From NCBI GenBank assembly GCA_007844125.1, contig CM017558.1, forward strand, positions 57,355,147 to 57,419,146: a stretch of DNA of 64,000 nt, written 5' to 3'. The position numbers were made by a program, and so were the translations under genes. Positions 36,601 through 48,673 of this stretch are shown here, in pieces. The notes beneath the pieces were generated by a model, which worked only from the letters and a program-made list of their open reading frames with translations, made no database searches and was not told the DNA's origin. Origin of the DNA: Sinonovacula constricta (lineage: Eukaryota; Mollusca; Bivalvia; Cardiida; Solecurtidae). Within the stretch, counting starts at the first letter, position 1; each line of letters starts with the position of its first letter.

Positions 36601-39600
36601 GGTGGTAAGCTTGAATCTTACGATAAATGCTAGAGCATTGACACGTATAAACTATCTGTGGGCCTTATCTTTCATATAACGTCATGAAGCTTTGAATAAA
36701 AGAACCGTAACTGTTACTGGCAGATTCAGAGCGATTGCTCATATGTAGAAAATAAGGAGAATTCTGGTTACCTGTATAGAATCAATTTTTGTTTTTCATT
36801 TGTGCAGGAAACCGTTATGGCTGTTACTAAATACAACTTTTATCCCGAGAGCATTTCAGTGGTTTGAGTGTCCTAAAAACAACAAAATCTTTGTTAACAC
36901 GGACTAAGACAAAATTAATAAAATAAGTAAAATGGAATTTATTAATGGTTAAGACCTCAAAAGATATACTGTAGTTACAGTGCTACAATTCTTGTTGTTA
37001 GTTTAAATTGGTTAAAACATAAAATATTGTACTTGTGTATCTAAAGGCAAAATAAATGTGTGTTCAATGACTTTTGTGATCAGCCAACCATCAGATATTT
37101 TAAGCCCCGAGCATATACGGTTGCCAATGATCGACGTATCATTGCGCAACACGACCGTTTAATTACCCTTTTGTGCCATTAGGTTGTCTAAGCACATTCT
37201 TATATGTTTGAAATACGAATGGCTCATCAGTTCATAAAGGTCACGTGACCTGCCCACGTGATGATAACAATCTCAGAAATTGAGATAGGACTTCTTTGTA
37301 ACAATATTTTAATTGGCTGATGTATATAATGTTTTATTGTACTTTGTTATCTACTTGTTTTAAAGAAAGATTTTTAAAGAAAAATTAATTGAGACTTTGT
37401 GCGAGTACAACAACAATTCATTAAAACAACCACACAACACGTGCAAGTGAAGAAACCGAAGAAACTGAAGGGAACACTCTCCTTTTAAAACCGGTTTAAT
37501 CACCTGGACTTTACATTCAGCCAAAATTTAACACAATTACTTTATCGTTTATATTAAAATAAAATATGCTTGTAGACACGACGATATTAACATACGTCTA
37601 CCCTGTTTAAATAACATTAACTTACATCGGAAATAACGTACTCTCTTGTGTAAATCATACAACGTCCTCTGCATATAACGCACACAATTAAGTTTGTCAA
37701 TAATTGGTTATTTTATAGAACAGAACAATCTCTTTCTTGTCCCGTCTACATAGTACATAGTTGCAAGATAATTACAATCAATGTTACTGTCACTGATCAT
37801 CAGGTCTTCTCAAAACCACATACAAACACAGACATAAACGCATACACACACGCTTGGACACTAATACATTCACACGTACTCAATCGCACTTATCAAAAAG
37901 GAAAACACACACAAATACGCCTCACACAATTATACAAACCTCGCGCTTACGAACTGTGTGGTTGGAAATATGCAATAGTTACAATACATAAGAGTTTATT
38001 ATAATATTATCATATATAAATACTTTTCAGTTATAAAATAAAAAAAATCAGAAGAAAAACTATATAAAGAATATTTTAATCAAGATGAACTTACTGTGTC
38101 AGAATAACGCCGTTCTTTTTATATTCTAAAGCTTTTAATATATTTTTGCAATGTTTATCAATATTTCCTTTTTATCAGAATTTAACATCTCACACAATTT
38201 GATAAAAATTGGTTCTACGTAGAGATTTTTTTTTTCAAAAGCATTTTCTGATTTCATTATAAGCTGGACAGATAAAAAATAAATGATACTCATCCTCAAT
38301 ATCGTTTTATCACAAAGTATACAATGTTTCAGATTTCTATAAATTCTGTTTCTGCATATCGTCCGGACGCAATTTTTAAAGCGATTATTAAATAGATTAT
38401 TCAAAACAATTAATAATTTAAAAAAACAACAACAACAACAAAAACAAAAACAACAAAAAAAACACACCTGCTTTACTGATAAATGAAAAAGTAACATGAT
38501 AAGTTTACAAGTTTACTAAAACTATTTTTATAACCTACGGAAAGTTAACTCCTACAACGTTAGATGCAATTTTAAGAATTCGAGCTACCTTGTAGTGGAC
38601 TAGTGACGAATTCATCACGAGGAGTCAAAATACTTCTTTTAACTACACTTGGAAGCTAAAAGTAAAAGCGTGTGTATAGGTCGTTGGTCAAAAGGCGTGT
38701 TTCTTTTAAACGAGTGTACCTATGCAATGTTAAATTTCTACCAATGCGCACCGGTTTGATATTAATCCGGGATTGTTTTGTGCCAGCAGCAAGGCCAAAA
38801 ATGAGGCTTGCCAGCTACTCCGAAAGCAAAACCCACACGATCATAACGGTTTAAGTTTGTTCTTAAGTTTAACTGGCAGCTCGTGACGATTACATACTTG
38901 ATGTCTTTGTCCTACTATTTCATGTTTCCTACTATTTCAATGTTTCATTTTGTATAATCACTTTATTTACGTATAGGCTAAGTCCATATGCTGCATACGA
39001 ATGCAATAAATATCCCTCTTAGCGATGATGCACCGTCATAAAAATAAAATAAATAACGGCTCACAAACTGCCTTTAAATGTAAAAGCTTAGTTGGATCTT
39101 TTAAGTGTACAGTACAGTCGGGCACAGGATGTAAATGCCTTTTCTACCAAAATAAGAAAGGTCTGACAATTCGAAACTGTTTTCTTCAAATGTCTACCAA
39201 TTAAGTATAAAAGTTGCACCATGGAGGCTGCATTAAACGGGCATTGAACGCTTCTTACTGGGTAAACACGACTTGGATGGAACGTCTATTATTTTGTTTC
39301 AAACTTTTACTATTGAATGTCGTTTTTTGAAACACAAATATGCGTTCTGAAAAAAATGTTTTTATAACAAACCACGTATTTGCATTGTAAGACCCATTGT
39401 CCAAACTCTTAAAAATGTCATAAATCTTGATAAAATGTTTTTTTATATTTGCGCGTCCCTTAGCTCCGCATTCATTCAGGTCGAGTAAAAAGAAAAGGTA
39501 GAATTGTGTGGAAAATATCTGGTCCTTTTGCCAGATGTTTTAATTTGTTTAAGAAAGAAAAATATGATGCAACAAAAATAAACAGACACAATTTAATGTA

Positions 39601-40951
39601 AAATTATTTCAAGACCTGAAGTTGGACAAAGCAGTCAGTCCAAAACATCATTGTTTAAACTTATAATACTTTTGATTTAAATTAGTCATATAGTCAGTCG
39701 TTTGTACCGAGAAAATTACATGGTTCTTAAATCAATGTATACATTTATAAAATTGACATATATGCGTGACATTTAATAATAATGCGACATGATGGCATTA
39801 CTATGGACCTGTCTGACAAGCAGGCCTTCGTAAAGTGTGGACAAGACGTGACAACATAACTGCATGAATATAAGAGTCACAATAAGTTATTTAAGTTTGT
39901 TTTTGGAAATAGTCAGTGTCTTAACGCTTTTTACATGTACGCATAAGGTCAGCAATAAAATTAGTCGTGTTATTTCTCGCGTCTAATCGCTCAGTTGTAG
40001 GTGTTTATTTAAACTCCATTTAACGTCCAGATTTAGGCGGTCTCATTAAGATTGGTCTTATTAATTTTAAAATGGCTGTTAACAAGAGAAAAAAATCATT
40101 AAACTGCATTGCGAACACTTTGTTTTCTAAGTGGCTCGTTTTGTAGTTGATATGATAAGGTTCGGACCATGGGCAATGTGTAATGGGTAATCGTGAGTTA
40201 TACAAAGTACAATATGTAGCCTGATAGTGACGTAGTACTTAGACATATAATACAGATGACTTGCCGCGAGCGTTCTGCATATACGTTTAACACTTACTAT
40301 ATTTAGATAACATTAAAAATACTAAAAAACAGGGATAAAATTATGGTAACATAACGTAACTAGTCATTAAAAGGGCATAGTTTACTGTTATGACCACTTG
40401 TAGATGATATTATAATGGAGCTACACACGATACGGTCTTAGCCACGGAAGATAGTGTGTATATAGACTGACTGATTCGAGCCCTCGAAATCTCTATAAAT
40501 AAATCCAGATTTGTAATTTAATCGTTATACACAACAATAATTTTCATCAACGGCTTTGCTTTGTGATAGAATATTCATACGTTATATACTACGTAGGCCC
40601 TACTTTGTTCTTTTCCGCATACCTTCAATACCAGAATGGCACTGGGCTTAGTTCTCAGGAAGTCATAACTAGCAAAATAAGCTTCCCCGTTTTCACCAGT
40701 TTTAATTATATACTATATATAAATAATATATATGATTATAACAATATGAATATTATATAAAATTAATTTATATTCTTTGGAGAAGCTTTCATTTTGTCAG
40801 AATTATAGGGTCTAATTCAGGGGTAATATAACTCCAAATTCGCAATTTTACTTGTACACATATGCAGGTTGATTTTAGAACGATAAACAACCTTCATGTG
40901 ACAAGACCCGAGGTCTTTTTTAAGTTTTATTTAGTTATCATATGAGACAGA
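36601..40951. other. Intergenic region between VWA paralogues B and C
   Basis: 4.3 kb without a supported gene. The left edge holds the promoter of paralogue B, with a weak TATA-like TTATATG on the minus strand near 36672-36679. There are CAA-rich and A-rich stretches near 38420-38465. The open frames here (for example 38135-38497, low-complexity) lack family features or splice context. Confidence 0.45.
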
Positions 40952-43900
40952 TTACGCCCCATTTGTACACGCCAGATCAGTGAGCTGGTTCTGAATGTCG
41001 TTCAGTAGGGCGAAGCTGTCCACACTGACCACGTAATGACCCGTTGCTATGGTATTCAACTCCTGGTGGTCAACACGAGGACCCACTCCCACGGCGATGA
41101 CGGTCGCCTCACGCTGTAGAAGAAACGCTTCATGTTTCGTAGCAACGGGATCATCCGACCGGCCGTCTGTGATCACGATCACAAATTTCTTCGAGTTCGT
41201 CCTAGCGCCGTTCTGGGACTGCATGCAAATATATGTATATATCAATAAGAATTAAGCACCTGACACGCGGAGACATTTACCACACGAAAACTGCATTGCG
41301 TCTTATCATGTTTTAAGAGAATTACGTCGATAATGTCATGATCATGGTGGAAGGCACAGACTAGTTAAGCCATATGCTACACAGATCATGCTTTAGGCAA
41401 CGTATGGTGGCTGGATAATAACTCACTTAAAGAATGAAGACTAACTATTCATACTTTGTAATTATCTGAACAAGCGGCGGAGATTATAAAGAGTTACATC
41501 ATTAAAGTAGTCATAGTGAAAAAAACAACACTTTTTATCACGCTTTTTATCTTCATGATCGCCCTTTTAGATCATGTTTGGCGATGGGATAGTACTACAA
41601 ACTTAAAATTCAAATGATGTATGCTACTTATACCTGAAAAGTGTTTTCGCGGACAAACTTCAGAGCTTCTGAAGTGTTTGTTCCTTTTCCTATGTATGAA
41701 ATATTTTGTATGGCATGCAGAACGTCTTGTCTGGATTGATATGTATTGAAGAAGAAATCGTTGCGGACATCGTTAGAGAATGTGACCGCACTGAACTGAA
41801 CATTGTTGACGCCGATGGAAAACTGAGCAGCAAATCTGTTCACGAACTCTACTTCTGTCCTGAAGTTGTCAGCGCCTTCGCTGTCAGATGAATCAAGGAC
41901 GAAGACAATGTCGGCAGGTAGCAACCCACAAGCTAAAATGATCGATAAGCACTATATCGGGCATAGTTTGATCAACATGTACCATGATTCGAATTTGTAT
42001 ACGTATTCAAGCATTTAAGTGGCAAAGTAAGATAAAAAAATTACCAATATATATGACAAAAGATGCTGAAATAAGTTGCAAAGTTATGTTTAAATAATAA
42101 AATAATGATTTCTGACTTTCATTTTTTAACTCACCGAAACCAACTAAAACAAATGATGATTTTTATGTTGCTTGAAATATACAGGCATGCCTTAAAAATG
42201 TGTACCAATTTGCTTAATTCTGCAGCAGTATTATTATCTTTTCTATCTTTTAATATGTAATATCATAAGATAAAAATGACAATCATGCAAGACCTGCTTT
42301 TGTTGTTGTTGGCGGCAGTGTGGTAGTCGTGGTTGTCGTTGTAGTAACAAAGGCACCCTCTGTAAGGTAAAAAAGTATTTAGCCAAAGTATTCTTGATAA
42401 ACGGATAAATTTACGATTTTTGTATTTAAATCCCTTTAAAGCCATCTTAAGGCTATCTTCGACACATAAATATGGTATAAAGGTTTGTAGCAGAGGTGGT
42501 TTAGTTAATCCGACGAACAGGGAAAGATATATTTTTACCAATGGCGCGACCAAATTATTGGCCCCACCTGGAGCCGGAATGCAAAGGTTTATGGCCATTT
42601 CGCTACAAATCTATCACTCCAGGTATCATGTCAGTTGATTTAAGTAAAGCTTTTAAGTCGGGCTTACGTTTGGTATTAAAGCCAACAAAGAAACGTATTG
42701 AAAACATGCCGCAAACCAAACGCATCACATTATACATTGCAAACATAATTATCCAGTACATTGAAATTAGTTTAAAGAATAAAAATGAAAACAGTTAAGT
42801 TGGAACAATAAAACAAAAATGAACATTTTATTTGAAGATGGATATATTTTCATGAACATCAGGTCCATGTTTTGATTCAAACATCTGGAAAGTAGACATA
42901 AACCTATTCCATTGTCGTTAACATTTGGTGCATATCAGCCAGTTTAAATAGAGAAGGCTTAAATAATTTTTAAATTCAAAATGAAAAGTCTTCTTAAGTC
43001 GAAGCTCGAATCACCGGATATGTATGCACTTTTTAACTTGTTTTAATTTTAAATAGATCCTCTATATTTAATTAACAAATATATTATAATAATCTGAGAT
43101 GTTACGTTCATGGTTAGTACATTTCCATAATCCTTAAGGGTGGCTTTATTTAAGTTCTATACTTTCTCTTTTTACGATTAAATAACCTGGATCTGTTCGA
43201 TTCCTCTATGCTTAGATGTTCACTCAACAACTTTAACCATGCAAGACGAAAACTTACTGCGTACTTATTGACAATTGCTAATAAAGATTGAGTGAATACA
43301 TGCAGTGATGACAATAAGTTCCGACGTATTCTGGCCATAGAAATTTACTGCTTACATACCATACCAGACTATAACAAAGAGCAGCATATAACCACTACTG
43401 TATAAAAACTAGTTCCAATTGTTGTTCCAGTGAAAAAAGATTAACAGATATTCGTGGGTCATCGTCAAAACACAGATTGACTGCATAGTGATGCAAAAGT
43501 TAGATCTTATTTGAAGTGATGACCGATTTGTTGTGCATGTTATCTATCTATCTTGAATATTTTGGTCAAACCACTTTAAGATTTGAAGCTTGTTAATTAT
43601 GGGGCATTAAAACATGTTTTATCATAACTGTATAGACATTTGAAAAGTCTTGCATTATGGAAACGGCCATACTTGCACAGATCTTGTCGACAACCTGCTG
43701 ATGGATGGAGACCAGTTGATCAAAGTTGTCCACAGTGAACGTGTGGTCGTTGTCAGAGGATATGATGTTCAGTTCATTCTTGTCAATATGTGGGCCAATC
43801 CCGATGGCAAAAGTTTCGACTCCACGGCTAATGACAAAGATAAATTTGAAAGACTTTGCATACATGTTCCATTTGTGTACGAGTATCTAAATCAAAATTT

Positions 43901-46900
43901 AAAATTGAACAGCATATATAATTCTCCATAATTAAAAAAAGGAAAATAGAAAGTGAATCATTATTGTCTTTTAAAGTCAAGAGAAACGAGTATTATGCGA
44001 GAGTATTATAATGTAATAAAAATGTTCTTTTTATATAAAGACAATATTTCTAACCAAGTACGACATTTCAAGGGAACAATTATATGTAGCTATGTAACAT
44101 TATGAATACAAATTCGCTTTGTGTTAATGTTGGTGTAATGAAAGACAACGCACAGGGTAACTATGTGATCTAAGTCTGTCTCTTAACGGAGCTGCGTATT
44201 GGCTTGCATGTGAAATACCTTGGTTCTCTGCCTTTTCGGAGTTTGGTATATGTTGCAATGCTCATAGGACTTTGTCATATATTCTTATTCATGATCACAA
44301 CAATGTTACTTGTGCAGTGTGGCGGTCGTAAAAAATCTCCCCGTGCATGTAATCTATGTTGTCATTTAATTTATCCTATAAGGATGCTTACGTGTATTTC
44401 CTTTGATGGACATTGTACTTAGGTTCTTTAATTCCATTTTCACATGAACAGGATGCTGCAACCATTTATTCGTCTCTTGTCATGTTAGTTAATGATTCAG
44501 AAAGTTGATTTCTTTTATAGTCAACCATTTTTGTGTATTTTTTTTAAATCGAAATAATACCATATTCTTTTCTAAACACTATGTGGACATTATTGTTCAA
44601 TGACGTCACTACTTTCATCATAACTTATAGAAAATAACAGCGCTCGGACATTTTGTATTCAAATAGATCGTTTTTCCTTTCATTGCTTGCATTTGAGAAA
44701 TTCGTCACGAAGTGCGGGGTTAGAGCTCTGTAAAACCGGTTTAAGCACCCCAGTCGGTCCATATTGCCGACTGACCGTTCCAAGGCGGTAACTGTCGGGT
44801 TTGCTCTTTTCCTTAAATGACTAATCACAAATTTGTTCTACTTTTCGCTTGGCTTGCATGTGAAATACCTTTGTTCTCTGCCTTTTCGGAGTTTGGTATA
44901 TGTTGCAATGCTCATAGGACTTTGTCATATATTCTTTTTTTACACACGAATACAAACATTTTCTGTCGGAATTAAACTTAATTTAGCCACTATCCTCTTT
45001 GGGCATCATTTATATTGCTCACATCTAGGCCTTTTAAACTATATAGTGCAACAGCCAGAATATATTTCATTCACTTGCGAGGTGCAAATGAACTGACCGC
45101 TTTCTGATTGGTCTACATCAGCTTGTTTGGAACGGTTCAATGATGGAAAGAACACATATGTTGACATCATTGAGACTGCACGGTTTATATAGCATCTATA
45201 CTTAAAAAATAAATACTTAACAACACGTATCTTACTTACTGGTGGACAGTATGTGCAGCATGTGCGGTGTCAAAAGGTTCGGTAGACCGTCCGTCCGTTA
45301 ATACAATCATAACTTTGTTAGCACTCCACCGTCCACCAAGGTGATGGTTTTTCATTTCATCTAAAGCCGTCACCATGCCTTGGTTTGTCATCGTTTCTCC
45401 GTCTCTAAGAATGTTAGTTCTGACGTTATAGTCTCAGTTTTGCGATCAGTGTAGAAGATGAGGACTAGCATTTTATCACTCTTTTGAAAAATAGGAAGAC
45501 TACTGGTCCTAAACAAACAGAGGACATTTCACTCTGAAAATCTTGGAAAATTTACGTAAATTAATTTGTTATAAAACATATTCTTACCTGTACGGTATTC
45601 TCAGTACATTTTGCATCAGGGCCTCTTTCGAGTTATATGAGTTAAGGTGTATCTCCGAATGAGCTGTTGTTGAAAAGGTCACGACACATACTCGCGTGTG
45701 ATCTAATCCAAATGAGAACTCATTAATAACTAAGTTTGTGAACTCCAGCTGCTTAGCAAAGTTACTGGATCCCTCGCTCCCAGAAGAGTCCAAGACGAAA
45801 CAAACATCCGACATGTCATTGTTGCATGCTGTTCAAAACAATGATGATTAGATTTTAAAAACTACATTTTGCAAAATGTGGATTGTCAAGTTATGACCAT
45901 TATGTTACCATATGCGTTTAGTATGCTACGATTTAGGGCTTCTGTGGCGTCTCATTCATGACAAGTCTGACACAAAACACAGCCCTAGGTCTCGTTTGAA
46001 ATTTACTTAAAATTTAAATGTATTAAAAGTTGAAATACACGAATTTTTTAGGCTTTGTGTTCACATAAGGGATATAGCGCATTGTCATAACTGGTCCGTT
46101 ATTCAAGACAAATGTCGTAAGGATTTAACGATAAACAGGCAGTAGGTAATGTATTTTATCATCCAAAAGTGGTAATAACATAGGGCATGACATAATATGC
46201 TTTGCATTTTGATATTGTATTTGTTTAATACAATTTGTGCTTAAAAGGTGCGATTGTAGTGTATGGAATAAATAACATGCAAAGGGCAAAGCGACCTTGG
46301 CAAAAAAAGCGTGTTTTTTATGTTAAAAAACAGTATAAAATTGCTACCATCACACGTTGTGTTGGTCAGTTCGGTCGCGAATGTGCTGAGCAAGTCGAAG
46401 CTGGCCACCTGGAACGTGTGGTTCCGGTCACTGGCGATTGTCTGAAGTTCTGCCGGGTCAACATGGTCACCGATCCCCACAGCGATCACCGTCACCAGAG
46501 GGTCGGACTACAGAAAACACTAGCCATTGCAACAACAGTAGATATAAGAGAAATAAAAATCGACAAAAACAAACAATCAACAGAAATCTTAACAAAAGAC
46601 GACTGAATAAAGATGGCTTACCGATCTAAACCTACTAAGATCAACTTCACCATTTTGTTAGGAATATGAGATTTATTTCATTTTAGAAATATAATGTAGA
46701 TCACACACACAAAAAACATGTTAAATTATGTGTTCATGAGCTGTCGCCACAGGTTTAGCCGCAGAACCACAAGGGACATTTTGGCGAGACAGGAGAGAGA
46801 GAGAGAGAGAGAGAGAGAGGGAAAGAGGGGAGGGGGTCAGGTGAATATTTGTTGTTATTGGTTATATTGTCAGTTTGTAAAACAAATTTAGTAACTGTCA

Positions 46901-48673
46901 TGACAAATATTTAATCTGCTGGCCTTAAGAAGTTCTGCTTCTGCCTTCGTCCTGTCAGGTTCTAGTGATTGTCCATCTGTCAGAACTACTACAATCTTGG
47001 TCACATTTCTAATATGATTGAACGGGTTCAGCGTATCCATTCGTATGAACTGAAGGGCTAAAATGAACAAATAAGAAAACTTGGAACATAGTTTTATTAC
47101 AAACGTATTATTTCTTTGTATAAATTATTTCGTGAACCTAATAATGTTATAAAATGTTAACTTCAATAATAATGCCACGTTGTTGTTTCTTCCTATTTCT
47201 TCTCTATTTACGTTATGAAAACATAAATATACAATTGACAACTTCATCAATTAAATCTTTTTGGCGATATTTTGTAGGTGGACTCATTGTATTCTTTTCT
47301 AAACACTGTGTGGACATTTTTTTCAATGACGTCACTACTTTCGTCATAACGTATAGAAAGTATCAGCGCATGGACATTTTGTTTTCAAATAGATCGTTTT
47401 TCTTTTTATTGCTTGCATTTGAGAAACTCGTCAGGAAGTGCGAAGACAGAGCTCTGTAAAACTGGTTTAAGCACCCCAGTCGGTCCATATTGCCGACTGA
47501 CCGTTCCAAGGCGGTAACTGTCGGGTATGCTCTTTTCGTTAAATGACTCATCACAAATTTGTTCTTACTTTTCGCTTGGTTTGCATGTGAAATGCCTTTG
47601 TTCTGTGCCTTTTCGGAGTTTGGTATATGTTGCAATGCTCATAGGACTTGGTCATATATTCTTATTACTAATAAGACAATACTTGCGGTTAGGTAAAATA
47701 TTGCTAAGATTGTACTGTTAAAATATGTTAATACAATCAAACTTAAAACAGCAATAAATTTGGGATTTACATTGACGAGGTACATACCAAGGTGAGTGTT
47801 TGTCTCCCCATCGTGATACTGCGTATGGTTGATGGCATTCAGAAGTGATACATTGTCTGTATACTGGTGAAGATAGAATTGGTTGTGAACCACTGTATCA
47901 AACGTCACTAAGGCAACCCTCGTGTTGTTCGAACCGATTAAGAATTGTTTCGTGAAGTTAGAAACGAAGTTGAGCTGTTGTTTGAAGTTGGCAAGACCTT
48001 CACTGCCAGAACCGTCCAGGGCGAATATGAGGTCAATCGGCTTGTAAGGACAAGCTTGAGACAAAACATATATATATCATAATACAGAAAAGTGATTCTA
48101 AACTACATGAAAAAGAAACAAATGAATGTGACATCATTGTGACGACGGATTTCTTCATACCCATTTACTGATTGTTCGCACTTAAAAGTCCTATATCCTA
48201 GAAAGTAATGGAAAGATAAGCGTGATAATTACTTATAAAATGAGCCGCGAGTATGCTTGAATCCATGTCTTTACGATTTTTGAGTATTCCAATGTTAGGA
48301 AAAGGATTTCACAGGCTACGGTTAGACCAAATTGTTATTAAAGTTACAATTCGGACAAGTATTAACTTTTTCCCCAAACAAATACACTCGAATTAATTTA
48401 TCAGATAGTTTTCTGACTTTACCCATTTTGTAGATTTTGTCATGCCCCATTTGTTATCAGTTTTACTATATTTATGCTAACTTCCGGTTCAATACACAAA
48501 AAGATAAATCTTTATCTTTATAACCGATATTGTCGTTTAAATATTAATAAAAAGTTGCATTTGAGCTAAAAAAAATAATGATCAGTACCTTTGTCAGTTG
48601 CTTCATATGCATGTAGCCAGAAAGCAATCACACACAAGTATGACAAAAGTGGAACCATTTTGTTCTTCGTCAT
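40952..48673 (-). CDS. Secreted three-VWA-domain protein, paralogue C (complete, 10 exons)
   Basis: Exons in coding order: 48589-48673, 47788-48054, 46924-47057, 46348-46507, 45588-45828, 45240-45413, 43673-43827, 42294-42359, 41634-41932, 40952-41218. Total 1848 nt, 615 residues, phases closed. The signal peptide begins MTKNKMVPLLSYLCV; the second Met is an alternative start. The domain plan equals that of paralogues A and B, with MIDAS residues intact in all three VWA domains and nine consecutive Thr in the linker. VWA2 is the most divergent part: exon 5 is one codon shorter, exon 6 three codons longer than in A. The exon 3 donor reads AAG-GCCAGC where A has AAG-GTCAGC, so it must be a GC-AG intron if used. 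A TATTTAAA on the minus strand near 48728-48735, some 60 bp before the ATG, is a plausible TATA box. Confidence 0.9.
44190..44295 (+). repeat. Dispersed repeat family R, short 3' copy
   Basis: It repeats the end of the family: GGCTTGCATGTGAAATACCT, GTTCTCTGCCTTTTCGGAG and ATATGTTGCAATGCTCATAG. The copy at 44849-44940 is nearly identical over this stretch. It lies in an intron of paralogue C. Confidence 0.75.
44555..44940 (+). repeat. Dispersed repeat family R, full-length copy 1
   Basis: About 385 bp, closely matching 47285-47665 throughout: TCTAAACACT-TGTGGACAT, AATGACGTCACTACTTTC, AATAGATCGTTTTTC, CCAGTCGGTCCATATTGCCG, CCGTTCCAAGGCGGTAACTG, then the GCTTGCATGTG tail. It is non-coding and family affiliation is unknown. 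It sits in the intron between VWA2 exons 6 and 7 of paralogue C. Confidence 0.8.
46793..46819. repeat. (GA)n microsatellite
   Basis: About 13 GA units followed by a purine-rich tract, in the intron after the exon 3 GC donor of paralogue C. Confidence 0.9.
47285..47665 (+). repeat. Dispersed repeat family R, full-length copy 2
   Basis: Near-identical counterpart of the copy at 44555-44940, in the intron between VWA1 exons 2 and 3 of paralogue C. The short open frames here on both strands are repeat-derived. Confidence 0.8.

Noticed and set aside
44204..45096. ORFs sharing a peptide ending FRSLVYVAMLIGL, also near 29.2 and 47.6 kb
   Set aside because: The similarity comes from the non-coding repeat family R, with frames broken elsewhere in the family.
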